Origin: Limnobacter sp. MED105
Lineage (GTDB): Bacteria > Pseudomonadota > Gammaproteobacteria > Burkholderiales > Burkholderiaceae_B
Assembly: GCF_000170915.1 (NCBI RefSeq)
Contig: NZ_ABCT01000006.1
Location: 1-64,000, forward strand
Length of the DNA: 64,000 nucleotides
Direction: 5' to 3'
Part shown: positions 43,768 through 53,102 of the stretch, in pieces
Layout: every line of letters begins with the position of its first letter
Numbering within the stretch: position 1 is the stretch's first letter
The notes under the pieces: generated by a model
Databases searched by the model: none
Told to the model about the DNA's origin: nothing
Seen by the model: the letters and a program-made list of their open reading frames with translations, nothing else
Made by a program: the position numbers and the translations under genes

Positions 43768-44220
43768 ATGCAAGTAATTCTTCTTGAGAAAATGCCCAAT
43801 TTGGGTCAACTGGGTGACGTGGTTCGCGTAAAAGACGGCTACGCACGTAACTTCCTGATTCCTTATGGCAAAGCCAAGCGCGCCACAGAATCAGCAATCG
43901 CTGAATTCCAGGCACGCCGTGCCGAACTGGAAAAAGCAGCTGCTGAGAAGCTGACTGCTGCCCAGGCCCTGGGTGCAAAGTTGAGCGCGACAACTGTTCA
44001 ACTGAGCGAAAAAGCTGCTGTGGATGGTCGTTTGTTTGGTTCTGTAACCAACCACGACATCGCCGCTGCCTTGAACGCTTCTGGTTTGAAAGTTGAAAAA
44101 GCACAAGTACGCATGCCCAACGGCGCGCTGAAAATTGCTGGCGAGCACACTGTGACTGTTGCCCTGCACCCCGACGTGGTTGTAGACGTGAAAGTAGTTG
44201 TGGCTGGCGAAGCTGCTTAA
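43768..44220 (+). CDS. rplI: 50S ribosomal protein L9
   Basis: 150-residue bL9: [36 protein letters not shown], then the connecting helix and a C-terminal domain ending [17 protein letters not shown]-type site 8 bases upstream. Last gene of the ribosomal operon before a terminator. Confidence 0.98.
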   Translation: MQVILLEKMPNLGQLGDVVRVKDGYARNFLIPYGKAKRATESAIAEFQARRAELEKAAAEKLTAAQALGAKLSATTVQLSEKAAVDGRLFGSVTNHDIAAALNASGLKVEKAQVRMPNGALKIAGEHTVTVALHPDVVVDVKVVVAGEAA

Positions 44221-44314
44221 GTAATAAGTTAAGGCAAGTCTTAGGTTTTAGGGCGAATAAGATCCAAGGGTTTGACCGCATTCGGTTATACTTTTTGGTC
44301 TGCCTGAACCCACA

Positions 44315-44343
44315 AAAAAGGTCACCTCAGGGTGGCCTTTTTC
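44315..44343 (+). terminator. Intrinsic terminator after rplI
   Basis: aaggtcacc (44319-44327), loop tcag, ggtggcctt with one G-U, then TTTTT. It lies 95 bp after rplI and ends only 12 bases before the dnaB ATG. Confidence 0.75.
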
Positions 44344-44355
44344 TATTGCGAAACT

Positions 44356-45741
44356 ATGTCCGAGAATCGACTTACAGAACAAGAAATGACTGGCTTGCGT
44401 GTTCCGCCCCACTCGCTTGAATCAGAGCAATCGGTGGTGGGGGGTCTGCTGCTGGACAACCAGGCCTGGGACAAAATCGGGGATGTGATTCGTGCCGACG
44501 ATTTTTACCGCTATGATCATCGCGTTATTTTTGAGCACATTGCCAAGCTGATTGACGGCTCCAAACCGGCTGACGTCATCACTGTCTATGAATCGCTGCA
44601 GTCTTCTGGGAAGGCCGAAGACGTAGGCGGACTGGCCTATCTGAACACCTTGGCCACCAACACGCCCTCGGCTGCCAACATTCGCCGCTACGCGGAAATT
44701 GTGCGCGATCGCGCCGTGCTGCGCAGGCTGATTACGATCAGCGACGACATTGCAACCACTGCGCTCAACCCGCAGGGCAAAGACACCAAAACCATTCTTG
44801 ACGAAGCTGAAAGCAAGATTTTCAAGATTGCTGAAGATGGCGCCCGTGGCGCAGGCGGCTTTCAAGACCTTCAGCCAGTACTAAGCAAAGTGGTGGAGCG
44901 AATTGACGAGCTTTACCATCGCGACAGCACCAGTGACATCACCGGTATTTCGACTGGTTTCGTGGATCTTGATGGCAAAACATCAGGCTTGCAGCCCGGT
45001 GACTTGATTATTGTGGCTGGAAGACCCTCAATGGGGAAGACAGCATTCAGCTTGAACATCGGCGAACACGTGGCTGTAGAAGAGGGTCATGCAGTGGCTG
45101 TGTTCTCCATGGAAATGGGCGCCACCCAATTGGCGATGCGTTTGTTGGGCTCCGTGGGGCGTTTGGATCAACACCGCCTAAGAACCGGGCGATTGACGGA
45201 TGAGGACTGGCCACGACTGACCTACGCAGTCGAGAAGATGCAGAATGCGCAATTGTTTATTGATGAAACGCCTGCCTTGTCGTCCATGGAAGTGCGCGCG
45301 CGTTGCCGGCGCTTGGCACGCCAATGTGGTCAGCTTGGTTTGGTGATCATCGACTATTTGCAATTGATGGGCTCTTCCTCTCCTGGGGAAAACCGTGCCA
45401 CCGAGATTTCAGAAATTTCACGTTCATTGAAAGGTTTGGCGAAAGAGTTGAATTGCCCGGTGATCGCACTTTCGCAGTTGAACCGTTCACTGGAACAGCG
45501 ACCGAACAAGCGTCCGGTGATGAGTGACTTGCGGGAATCAGGCGCGATTGAACAGGATGCTGACGTTATTTTGTTTATTTACCGCGATGAGGTTTACAAC
45601 CCCGATTCACCCGACAAAGGCACGGCTGAAATTATTATCGGCAAGCAGCGTAACGGACCTATTGGTACGGTGCGCGTAACCTTCCTGGGTATGTACACCA
45701 AGTTTGAGAACTACGCAGGGATGCAGCCCGAGGGCGATTAA
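44356..45741 (+). CDS. dnaB: Replicative DNA helicase DnaB
   Basis: 461-residue hexameric RecA-like helicase. N-terminal LRVPPHSLESEQSVVGGLLLDN and AEIVRDRAVLRRLI, the linker LYHRDSTSDITGISTGFVDLD, Walker A GRPSMGKTAFSLNIG, FSMEMGATQLAMRLL, and Walker B VIIDYLQLM. It opens the fork and binds DnaG. Start taken at ATG giving MSENRL; the region in front is the terminator of the ribosomal operon and has no ribosome site, so initiation here is odd. PriB, its loader helper, is encoded three genes upstream. Confidence 0.95.
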   Translation: MSENRLTEQEMTGLRVPPHSLESEQSVVGGLLLDNQAWDKIGDVIRADDFYRYDHRVIFEHIAKLIDGSKPADVITVYESLQSSGKAEDVGGLAYLNTLATNTPSAANIRRYAEIVRDRAVLRRLITISDDIATTALNPQGKDTKTILDEAESKIFKIAEDGARGAGGFQDLQPVLSKVVERIDELYHRDSTSDITGISTGFVDLDGKTSGLQPGDLIIVAGRPSMGKTAFSLNIGEHVAVEEGHAVAVFSMEMGATQLAMRLLGSVGRLDQHRLRTGRLTDEDWPRLTYAVEKMQNAQLFIDETPALSSMEVRARCRRLARQCGQLGLVIIDYLQLMGSSSPGENRATEISEISRSLKGLAKELNCPVIALSQLNRSLEQRPNKRPVMSDLRESGAIEQDADVILFIYRDEVYNPDSPDKGTAEIIIGKQRNGPIGTVRVTFLGMYTKFENYAGMQPEGD

Positions 45742-45790
45742 GGCTTCTTGTGACATCCTAGCTTTGGTCGGTTTGAATGCCATATCACCC

Positions 45791-45855
45791 CGCCTGAAGC
45801 AAGGCGTTGCGACTTCGCGAATGAATTAATAGGGCATGCAATTTCTTACATGCCC
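45791..45855. other. Hairpins between convergent dnaB and phoH genes
   Basis: cgcct-gaagca-aggcg (45791-45806) and gggcatg-N10-catgccc (45832-45855). Neither has a T-run; they may end one or both transcripts in this 123-bp convergent gap. Confidence 0.4.
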
Positions 45856-45864
45856 ATCAATACG

Positions 45865-47520
45865 TCAAAGGTTATCTGACGCAAAATCAGCCAACCTTGA
45901 ACGCTCACCACGCTGCAGTGTGATGTGTCCCGCATGTGGCCAGCCCTTGAAACGATCCACCACATAGGTAAGGCCTGAAGAACCCTCGGTCAGGTATGGC
46001 GTATCGATCTGCGCCAGGTTACCCAGACAAATTACCTTTGTGCCGGGGCCTGCCCGGGTAATCAGGGTTTTCATTTGTTTGGGGGACAGGTTTTGCGCTT
46101 CATCAATAATCAAAAACTTGTTGATGAACGTACGGCCGCGCATGAAGTTCATCGACTTAATCCGGATCTTTGTGCGGATCAAATCGGTGGTCGCCGAACG
46201 GCCCCAATCGCCACTGCTGGGGTCGGGTTTGTTGAGCACTTCCAGGTTGTCTTCAAATGCGCCCATCCAGGGGGCCATTTTTTCCTCTTCTGTACCCGGC
46301 AAGAAGCCAATGTCTTCACCCACCGGTACAGTGGCACGGGTCACAATAATTTCGGAGTACTGTTTACTTTCAAGTACTTGCGACAAACCTGCGGCCAAGG
46401 CCAGCAGGGTTTTGCCGGTGCCGGCCTGGCCCAACAGGGTTACGAAATCGCATTCCGGGTTCATCAACAGGTTCAGCGCGAAGTTTTGTTCGCGGTTGCG
46501 CGCAGTAATACCCCACACGCTGTTTTTGTTGTGACTGAAGTCGCGCAGTGTTTTCAGCACGGCTGTTCTGCCGCTTACTTCAAGCACCTGCGCGATCAGC
46601 GGAATACCAGTTTCGCAATAGACAAACTGGTTCACCATCATGTCTTTCACAGCGGGACCGCTGATGCGGTAGAAGGTACTGCCACCTTGCTGCCAGCTTT
46701 CAATGCCTTTGCTGTTCTTTTCCCAGAAGTCCGAGGGCAATTCCATGATGCCCGAGTACAGCAGGTCACGGTCTTCCAACACCTGGTCATTGAAGTAATC
46801 TTCGGCCAGCAAACCCAAGGCGCGGGCCTTGATGCGCATGTTGATGTCTTTGGAAACCAACGCCACTTCGCGTTCAGGGTGTAGTTTGCTCAGCGCAAAC
46901 ACCACACCCAAAATTTGGTTGTCGGCTTTGCCCACTGGCAGTGTCTTGGGTAGTTCGGCAGAAAGCTCTGTGGTTTGAACCAGCAGGCGACCCAAAGCGT
47001 CCACATTGCCCAAACGGTCCAGCGCCACGCCTTTTTCGATGTCCTCGATGTTTTCCATCAATGCGTCCAGCGAACGGCTTACTTGCCGTGCGTGACGGGC
47101 TACTTCGGACATGCCTTTCTTGTGGTTATCCAGTTCTTCCAGCGTAATCAACGGCAAAAACACGTCGTGCTCTTCGAAGCGGAAAAGCGATGTGGGATCG
47201 TGCATCAACACGTTGGTGTCAAGCACGAAAATCTTTTTGCCGGTCAAAGAAACCTGGCGCTTGCTCTTGGCGATTGGCGTGGCATTGGGCTTGCGCGCCT
47301 TGCCCGAAGCCGCAGCCGGTATGTTTCGTGTGCGGTTTGTTTCGGGGGCTTTCGCAGTCACTGTGTTATCCGCGGCCAAAGTCAAAGGTGCTTTGCCTGC
47401 CGAAGATGCGTTGTCTGAAACTTCTGTTTTCTTGGTCGGCTTTCTGGGTTTGGGCGCCGTGATTGGAGGAATTTCGTTCAGTGTGGTTGCGGGTTTGCTG
47501 GGTTCTTTGGGAAGTGGCAT
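45865..47520 (-). CDS. PIN-PhoH ATPase (PhoH2/YlaK-like)
   Basis: 551-residue fusion of an N-terminal PIN-type RNase fold and a PhoH ATPase. The first 90 residues are Pro/Lys/Thr rich and disordered. PIN: KKIFVLDTNVLMHDPTSLF with acidic metal ligands, LEELDN, VALVSKDINMRIKARALGL. PhoH: GQAGTGKTLLALAAGLSQ (Walker A), ATVPVGEDIGFLPGTEEEKM, and IIDEAQNLSPKQMKTLITRAGPGTK (Walker B region). PhoH2-type proteins are RNA helicase plus RNase. Start at the ATG two codons into the longer frame; an in-frame TTG lies just before. Alone between convergent dnaB and bcp. Confidence 0.9.
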   Translation of the reverse strand: MPLPKEPSKPATTLNEIPPITAPKPRKPTKKTEVSDNASSAGKAPLTLAADNTVTAKAPETNRTRNIPAAASGKARKPNATPIAKSKRQVSLTGKKIFVLDTNVLMHDPTSLFRFEEHDVFLPLITLEELDNHKKGMSEVARHARQVSRSLDALMENIEDIEKGVALDRLGNVDALGRLLVQTTELSAELPKTLPVGKADNQILGVVFALSKLHPEREVALVSKDINMRIKARALGLLAEDYFNDQVLEDRDLLYSGIMELPSDFWEKNSKGIESWQQGGSTFYRISGPAVKDMMVNQFVYCETGIPLIAQVLEVSGRTAVLKTLRDFSHNKNSVWGITARNREQNFALNLLMNPECDFVTLLGQAGTGKTLLALAAGLSQVLESKQYSEIIVTRATVPVGEDIGFLPGTEEEKMAPWMGAFEDNLEVLNKPDPSSGDWGRSATTDLIRTKIRIKSMNFMRGRTFINKFLIIDEAQNLSPKQMKTLITRAGPGTKVICLGNLAQIDTPYLTEGSSGLTYVVDRFKGWPHAGHITLQRGERSRLADFASDNL

Positions 47521-47587
47521 TGTCAACGATCTGAAGTAAGAAGCTCATAAATCGCGCGGGGTCGTCACTCCTGCGCCCGTGGAGATA

Positions 47588-48058
47588 TTAGTCCCCGATT
47601 GTGCGTACAAAGTCAAGCACAGCTTGCGCATGGCCCGGCACCTTCAAGCCGCGCCACTCCTGCACAAGAATGCCTTTCTTGTTGATTACAAAGGTACTTC
47701 TTTCAACGCCACGCACTTGTTTTCCGTACATGTTTTTCAATTTCATCACGTCGAAAATTGTGCATACCTTCTCGTCCGGATCTGAAATCAATTCAAACGG
47801 CATTTCCAGTTTGGCTTTGAAGTTTTCATGCGATTTCATGGAATCGCGTGAAACACCAAAAACAAGGCAGTCAGCTTTTAAAAACTCGGGGTGTAGGTCG
47901 CGAAAGTTTTCGCCCTCGGTGGTGCAGCCTGGCGTGCTGTCTTTGGGATAAAAATAGATGACCAGGTTTTTGCCAGCGTGGGCTGACAGGGTAAAATCGG
48001 CGCCGCCTGTGCAAGCTGCTGAAAAATCAGGCACTTTGCTGTTAACTTCAAGTGACAC
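47588..48058 (-). CDS. bcp: Thioredoxin-dependent peroxiredoxin, Bcp/PrxQ type
   Basis: 156-residue peroxide reductase. Peroxidatic Cys45 in FYPKDSTPGCTTEGENF, VFGVSRDSMKSHENF, and FVINKKGILVQEW. The resolving Cys used by E. coli Bcp (five residues after the first) is absent here, as is the one near residue 81 used by other PrxQ, so it may act as a 1-Cys enzyme. Other Cys: C16, C64, C99. It removes H2O2 and organic peroxides in the cytosol. Confidence 0.92.
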   Translation of the reverse strand: MSLEVNSKVPDFSAACTGGADFTLSAHAGKNLVIYFYPKDSTPGCTTEGENFRDLHPEFLKADCLVFGVSRDSMKSHENFKAKLEMPFELISDPDEKVCTIFDVMKLKNMYGKQVRGVERSTFVINKKGILVQEWRGLKVPGHAQAVLDFVRTIGD

Positions 48059-48139
48059 GGTACTGCTCCCTGAGGTGTGTTGTTTGTGCGTGTGGGATTC
48101 AGTATAACCACAGCTTTTGACAGCAAAATGCAGGAAGTG

Positions 48140-48511
48140 TCAGGAACGCGCCAAAAGCGCCACACCCAGTACGATCACCCCGATTGCCACCCAGCGTTGC
48201 AGGCTGACGGGTTCATTCAAAAAATATTGTGCCGCAAAGGCGTTGATCACATACCCAATTGCCAGCATGGGGTACGCCAGCGTGACGTCGACTCGCGACA
48301 GCGCCATCAGCCAAATGAGCAGTGAAAATCCGTAGCAAAACAGCCCCAGAATCATTGGCCACTGAAGAAACAGGGCCGACATGGCACCCAGGCTAAGCGC
48401 ACTGGATGCCTCGATCACCCCCACTTTGTTGGTGGCCATTTTCAACAACAGTTGGGCCAGTGCATTCAAAATGACGCCCGAGAGCACCAGCATTGCAGCG
48501 TAGGTGGTCAT
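48140..48511 (-). CDS. Small EamA/SMR-like membrane transporter
   Basis: 123-residue four-helix membrane protein: helices about 3-24, 46-68, 76-95 and 100-120. ILNALAQLLLKMA and VDVTLAYPMLAIGYVINAFAAQYFLNEPVS match the small DMT/EamA half-size transporters (ArnE/ArnF and YnfA-like kind). Probably works as a dimer, exporting a lipid-linked sugar or small molecule; the substrate is unknown. Its ATG overlaps the stop of the Mth938 gene (ATGA). Confidence 0.8.
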   Translation of the reverse strand: MTTYAAMLVLSGVILNALAQLLLKMATNKVGVIEASSALSLGAMSALFLQWPMILGLFCYGFSLLIWLMALSRVDVTLAYPMLAIGYVINAFAAQYFLNEPVSLQRWVAIGVIVLGVALLARS

Positions 48512-48885
48512 AGCAGAATCGCGGCAATCACGTGCCGGCCCTCACCGATCAAAATATTGTAGGTGCGGCAGGCAGCCTGGCTGTCCATGTATTCGACCGG
48601 GCAGCGCTTGTTGGCAAAAAACTTGCGAATGTCCATGCCAGGAAACACCTGTTTGGCGCCCGTGCCTATTAGCAGCACTTCCATGCTTTCAGGGCACTGC
48701 GTGTATAGCCACTCGCAGTGGGCCAATTCCAGTGGGCCCGAGCCCGCGTTTTCCCAAATTCTGGGGGTGAAATCGGTGCCGAACACCACGCTTTCAGTTT
48801 GAAGCCTGCCGCTGATCACGACACCTTCTTCGTCATACCGCTGAACGACGAATTGATTGTCGAGCGATTCAGGTTGAAATTTCAT
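48508..48885 (-). CDS. Mth938-like domain protein (NDUFAF3 family)
   Basis: 125-residue small protein of the Mth938/DUF498 fold. FVVQRYDEEGVVISGR, SVVFGTDFTPRIW, EVLLIGTGAKQVFPGM, and VEYMDSQAACRTYNILIGEGRHVIAAIL are typical. The human relative helps assemble complex I; the bacterial role is unclear. Start taken at the ATG (MKFQPESLDN) with CTGGAG upstream. Coupled by 4 bp overlap to the transporter gene. Confidence 0.83.
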   Translation of the reverse strand: MKFQPESLDNQFVVQRYDEEGVVISGRLQTESVVFGTDFTPRIWENAGSGPLELAHCEWLYTQCPESMEVLLIGTGAKQVFPGMDIRKFFANKRCPVEYMDSQAACRTYNILIGEGRHVIAAILL

Positions 48886-49014
48886 TCGAAAGATGCTCCA
48901 GGATGGGGCCAAAGCCTAGCAGGCACTGGCCTAAACGGTTAAATTATAAGACTTTGCGCGAGCAAAAGAATAAGCACATTAATAACCACCACAACAATCC
49001 ACACACAGGTCGAC

Positions 49015-50241
49015 ATGAAACCCATTCTCAAATCTGCCAAGCTGGCCAATGTTTGCTACGACATCCGCGGACCGGTGATGCAGCGAGCGCGCCAGTTGGA
49101 AGAGGAAGGGCACCGAATCCTGAAGCTGAACATCGGTAATCTGGCTCCCTTCGGTTTCGAGGCGCCCGATGAAGTTCGGCAAGACGTAATCATGAACCTG
49201 GGCGATGCTTCGGGCTACAGCGACAGCAAAGGCCTGTTTGCTGCGCGCAAGGCCATCATGCATTACACCCAGCAAAAGAAAATCAAGGGTGTAACGCTCG
49301 ACGACATCATTGTGGGCAACGGTGTGTCCGAGCTGATCGTGATGAGCATGCAGGGCTTGCTGAACAACGGCGACGAAGTGCTGGTGCCCGCGCCTGATTA
49401 CCCTTTGTGGACCGCCGCTGTGAGTATTTCCGGTGGCACGCCACGCCATTATCTATGCGATGAGCAAAGCGACTGGTATCCCGATACCAAACACCTGCGT
49501 AGCCTGATCAATGAAAAAACCAAGGCCATGGTGATCATCAACCCCAACAACCCCACGGGTGCTTTGTACCCCGAGGAGGTGTTGCAAGAGCTGGTGCAAA
49601 TCGCCCGTGAACACCAACTGATCATTTTTGCAGACGAAATCTACGACAAAATGTTGTACGACGGTGCCGAGCACACGTCCATCGCGTCGTTGGCCGACGA
49701 TGTGCTGTTTATCACCATGAACGGCTTGTCCAAGAACTACCGTGCCTGTGGTTACCGGGCCGGGTGGATGGTTATTTCTGGCGACAAACGCCACGCCACA
49801 GATTACATCGACGGCCTGGGCATCATGGCCTCCATGCGTCTGTGTGCCAACGTGCCAGGGCAGTACGCCATCCAAACTTCGCTGGGTGGCTACCAAAGCA
49901 TCAACGATTTGGTGGGTCCCGGTGGGCGCCTTACCCGTCAGCGTGATCTGGCTTACGACCTGATGACTTCCATTCCCGGCGTTACCTGCGTGAAGCCAAA
50001 GGCTGCTCTGTACCTATTCCCGCGGCTAGATCCAAAAATTTACCCCATCAAGAATGACCAGCGCTTTGTGCTGGAGTTGTTGGAGGCTGAAAAGGTGCTG
50101 GTGGTGCAGGGCACGGGCTTTAATTGGATTAATCCGGATCATTTCCGGGTGGTTTTCCTACCCAACACCGATGATTTGACGGACGCAGTTGGTAGAATTG
50201 CACGCTTCCTGGAAAGTTATCGAAAACAACACCTTGGCTGA
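49015..50241 (+). CDS. alaA: Glutamate-pyruvate aminotransferase AlaA-like
   Basis: 408-residue PLP-dependent aminotransferase, very close to E. coli AlaA (YfbQ). NVCYDIRGPVMQRARQLEEEG, VGNGVSELIVMSMQ, APDYPLWTAAVSIS, INPNNPTGALY, DEIYDKMLYDG, and the PLP Lys in NGLSKNYRACGYRAGW. It makes alanine from pyruvate and glutamate. Followed after 7 bp by hom and thrC in the common betaproteobacterial order. One odd residue: NLAPF where the E. coli protein has NPAPF. Confidence 0.92.
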   Translation: MKPILKSAKLANVCYDIRGPVMQRARQLEEEGHRILKLNIGNLAPFGFEAPDEVRQDVIMNLGDASGYSDSKGLFAARKAIMHYTQQKKIKGVTLDDIIVGNGVSELIVMSMQGLLNNGDEVLVPAPDYPLWTAAVSISGGTPRHYLCDEQSDWYPDTKHLRSLINEKTKAMVIINPNNPTGALYPEEVLQELVQIAREHQLIIFADEIYDKMLYDGAEHTSIASLADDVLFITMNGLSKNYRACGYRAGWMVISGDKRHATDYIDGLGIMASMRLCANVPGQYAIQTSLGGYQSINDLVGPGGRLTRQRDLAYDLMTSIPGVTCVKPKAALYLFPRLDPKIYPIKNDQRFVLELLEAEKVLVVQGTGFNWINPDHFRVVFLPNTDDLTDAVGRIARFLESYRKQHLG

Positions 50242-50248
50242 TTTAAAA

Positions 50249-51562
50249 ATGAACAAACCTCTACGAGTGGCCCTACTGGGTTTGGGTACTGTCGGTTCCG
50301 GCACTTTCAATGTGCTGAAAGACAATGCGAGTGAAATTGAACGCCGTGTGGGGTTTCCCATTCAGATCAAAGTCATCGCTGACCTGAACACTGAAAAAGC
50401 CCGTGAACTGGCTGGCCCAGGCGTTGAGGTGCTGGGTGACGCGTTTGAAGCGGTCAAGCGCGACGACATCGATGTGGTGGTCGAACTGATTGGCGGCTAC
50501 ACCATTGCGAAGCAACTGGTACTGGCTGCGATTAATGCTGGCAAGCATGTGGTTACGGCCAACAAGGCTTTGCTGGCAGTGCATGGCGATGAAATTTTTG
50601 CAGCGGCTGAAGCCAACAACGTGATGGTGGCTTTTGAAGCGGCCGTCGCCGGTGGCATACCGGTCATCAAGGCTGTCAAGGAAGGTTTGGCCGCCAATAA
50701 AATCGAATATGTGGCTGGCATTATCAACGGCACTTGCAACTTCATTTTGTCGGAAATGCGGGACAAAGGCCTGCCTTTTGCTGAAGTGCTGGCGCAAGCC
50801 CAGGCGTTTGGCTATGCCGAAGCGGACCCCACTTTTGACATTGAAGGGGTGGATGCCGCCCACAAGATCAGCCTGCTGAGTTCACTGGCTTTTGGCGTGC
50901 CCGTGCAGTTTGAGAAAGCTTACATTGAAGGCATTACCAAGCTGACCAAAGAAGACATTCAGTTTGCTGAGCAACTGGGCTACCGCGTGAAATTGTTGGG
51001 CATCGCCAAACGTACTGATCAAGGTGTTGAGTTGCGCGTGCACCCAACCCTGATTCCCGGCAAGCGCCTGATCGCCAATGTGGAAGGTGTCATGAATGCG
51101 GTGTTGGTGAAAGCCAATGCGGTGGGCCCAACCCTGTACTACGGCGCTGGCGCTGGCAGTTTACCGACGGCCTCGGCGGTGGTTGCCGACTTGATCGAAA
51201 TTGCACGCTCAAGCCAAGCCCCTTTGGCCAGCCGTGTGCCGGTTCTGGCTTTCCAGAAAGCGGGCATTCAAAACCTTGAAGTGTTGCCCATGGAAAAGGT
51301 GGTTACGGCCTTCTACCTGCGCTTGGCTGTGGACGACAAGCCCGGCGTTTTGGCCGAAGTCACTCGTTTGCTGGCTGACAATCAAATCTCGATTGAAGCC
51401 ATGATTCAACGCCAGGCCACCAGCGAAAAAGAAACCGCTGAAATTGTGTTGTTGACCCACCGCTGTGTGGAAGGTGATGTGAACAAGGCCATCGCCAAGA
51501 TCGAGGCTTTGGACAGCGTGCATGGCCCCTTGACCCGAATTCGCGTAGAGGACTTGAGCTGA
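50249..51562 (+). CDS. hom: Homoserine dehydrogenase
   Basis: 437-residue enzyme turning aspartate semialdehyde to homoserine. Rossmann GLGTVGSGTFNVL at the start, GGYTIAKQLV, NKALLAVHG, AVAGGIPVIKAVKEGLAANK, GIINGTCNFILSEM, and PTFDIEGVDAAHKI with the catalytic Lys/Asp region. The C-terminal ACT domain (KPGVLAEVTRLLADNQISIEAMIQR) suggests threonine feedback. Start is the ATG 8 bp after alaA (MNKPLRVALLG). Confidence 0.96.
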   Translation: MNKPLRVALLGLGTVGSGTFNVLKDNASEIERRVGFPIQIKVIADLNTEKARELAGPGVEVLGDAFEAVKRDDIDVVVELIGGYTIAKQLVLAAINAGKHVVTANKALLAVHGDEIFAAAEANNVMVAFEAAVAGGIPVIKAVKEGLAANKIEYVAGIINGTCNFILSEMRDKGLPFAEVLAQAQAFGYAEADPTFDIEGVDAAHKISLLSSLAFGVPVQFEKAYIEGITKLTKEDIQFAEQLGYRVKLLGIAKRTDQGVELRVHPTLIPGKRLIANVEGVMNAVLVKANAVGPTLYYGAGAGSLPTASAVVADLIEIARSSQAPLASRVPVLAFQKAGIQNLEVLPMEKVVTAFYLRLAVDDKPGVLAEVTRLLADNQISIEAMIQRQATSEKETAEIVLLTHRCVEGDVNKAIAKIEALDSVHGPLTRIRVEDLS

Positions 51563-51563
51563 A

Positions 51564-52979
51564 ATGAAATACTTCAGCAGCCGTGGGGGCATGGAACCCC
51601 AAGATTTTTCTGAAATTTTGCTGGAAGGCTTGGCTCCCGATGGTGGCCTGGCCGTGCCCGAGTTTTATCCGCAAGTGGCTTTGCATGTGTTGGAAAGCTG
51701 GAAGACTCTGAGCTATGGTGAACTGGCATTCGAGGTGTTGAAGCCTTATGCCACTGACATTCCCGAAGCCGACCTGAAAGCGCTGACCACCAAAACCTAC
51801 ACCAAGGCGGTGTATGGCACTGAAGAAATTACGCCAGTGCGCGAGCTGTTCGATGGCATGAAGGTCTTGGAGCTTTCCAATGGCCCTACGCTGGCCTTTA
51901 AAGACATGGCCATGCAATTGCTGGGCAATCTGTTTGAATACCAGCTGGCTCGCACCAACCGTGAATTGAATATCTTGGGCGCGACCAGTGGTGACACCGG
52001 TTCTGCTGCTGAATACGCCATGCGCGGCAAGAAGGGTGTGCGCGTGTTCATGCTCAGCCCCTTGGGCAAAATGAGTGCATTTCAGCGCGCCCAAATGTAC
52101 AGCCTGCAAGACCCGAATATCTTCAACATTGCGATTGAAGGCCTCTTTGATGATTGCCAGGACATTGTGAAGGCAGTCAGCGAAGACCTTGAATACAAGG
52201 CACGCCAGAAAATTGGTACGGTGAACTCGATCAACTGGGGCCGCATTTCCGCCCAGGTGGTTTATTACTTTAATGCCTACCTTCGCACTGCCGAGAAAAT
52301 TGGCGATCCGGTTAGCTTTGCAGTGCCATCAGGTAACTTTGGCAATGTCTTGGCTGGTCATATTGCACGTCAAATGGGTTTGCCCATTCGCAAGCTGATT
52401 GTGGCCACCAACGAAAACAATGTGCTGGATGAATTCTTTAAAACCGGTGTTTACCGGCCAAGAAAGTCGGCTGAAACGTACATCACTTCCAGCCCATCCA
52501 TGGACATTTCCAAAGCCTCGAACTTCGAGCGCTTTGTCTATGACCTGTTGGGCCGCGACCCCAAGGCCTTGAAAGCCTTGTGGCAAGATTTGGCAGCCAA
52601 CGATCAGTTCGATCTTTCCGAAGACCCACGTTTCAAGCGGGTTGAGGAAGACTTTGGTTTTCAGTCAGGTTCTTCGAACCATCAAAATCGCTTGGACACC
52701 ATCAAGGAAGTTTTTGCCCGCACGGGTACCTTGATTGATACCCACACGGCCGACGCTGTGAAAGTGGCGCGAAATCTGGTGGAGCCCGGCGTCCCCATGG
52801 TAATTCTTGAGACCGCCCTGGCGGTGAAGTTTGCCGAAACCATTGAAGAAGCCACGGGACAAACACCTCCGGTGCCCGCGCAGTTTCAGGGCATCGAAAA
52901 GTTGCCACAGCGGGTTGTTGAAATGCCTATATCCGTGGAGCAGGTCAAGGCTTTTATTGCCGAGAACACCGGGCTTTAA
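51564..52979 (+). CDS. thrC: Threonine synthase
   Basis: 471-residue PLP enzyme making threonine from phosphohomoserine. MKYFSSRGG, LELSNGPTLAFKDMAMQLLG with the PLP Lys, LGATSGDTGSAAEYAMRG, NSINWGRISAQVVYY and PSGNFGNVLAG. The stop of hom and the start here are one base apart, so they are coupled. With hom and alaA this is an amino acid operon. Confidence 0.97.
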   Translation: MKYFSSRGGMEPQDFSEILLEGLAPDGGLAVPEFYPQVALHVLESWKTLSYGELAFEVLKPYATDIPEADLKALTTKTYTKAVYGTEEITPVRELFDGMKVLELSNGPTLAFKDMAMQLLGNLFEYQLARTNRELNILGATSGDTGSAAEYAMRGKKGVRVFMLSPLGKMSAFQRAQMYSLQDPNIFNIAIEGLFDDCQDIVKAVSEDLEYKARQKIGTVNSINWGRISAQVVYYFNAYLRTAEKIGDPVSFAVPSGNFGNVLAGHIARQMGLPIRKLIVATNENNVLDEFFKTGVYRPRKSAETYITSSPSMDISKASNFERFVYDLLGRDPKALKALWQDLAANDQFDLSEDPRFKRVEEDFGFQSGSSNHQNRLDTIKEVFARTGTLIDTHTADAVKVARNLVEPGVPMVILETALAVKFAETIEEATGQTPPVPAQFQGIEKLPQRVVEMPISVEQVKAFIAENTGL

Positions 52980-53012
52980 GCGAGATAAGCTTGGTTTTCA
53001 AACAATCGTTTG

Positions 53013-53045
53013 CCTGCAAGTAATAGGGTTTACCTAACTTGCAGG
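53013..53045. promoter_or_regulatory. Strong dyad between thrC and the two-component genes
   Basis: cctgcaagt (53013-53021) and acttgcagg (53037-53045) form a 9-bp stem, with an inner tagg/ccta pair. No T-run follows, so it is not a normal terminator; it might be an operator upstream of the response regulator. Confidence 0.45.
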
Positions 53046-53102
53046 TCAAAGCGGAATCATGAACAATGGCAGGGTTAAGTAACACCCCATGAAGCCACTG
53101 TT

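Noticed and set aside
51360-52109. 249-codon open frame opposite hom/thrC
   Set aside because: Crosses two coupled genes; typical reverse-strand shadow.
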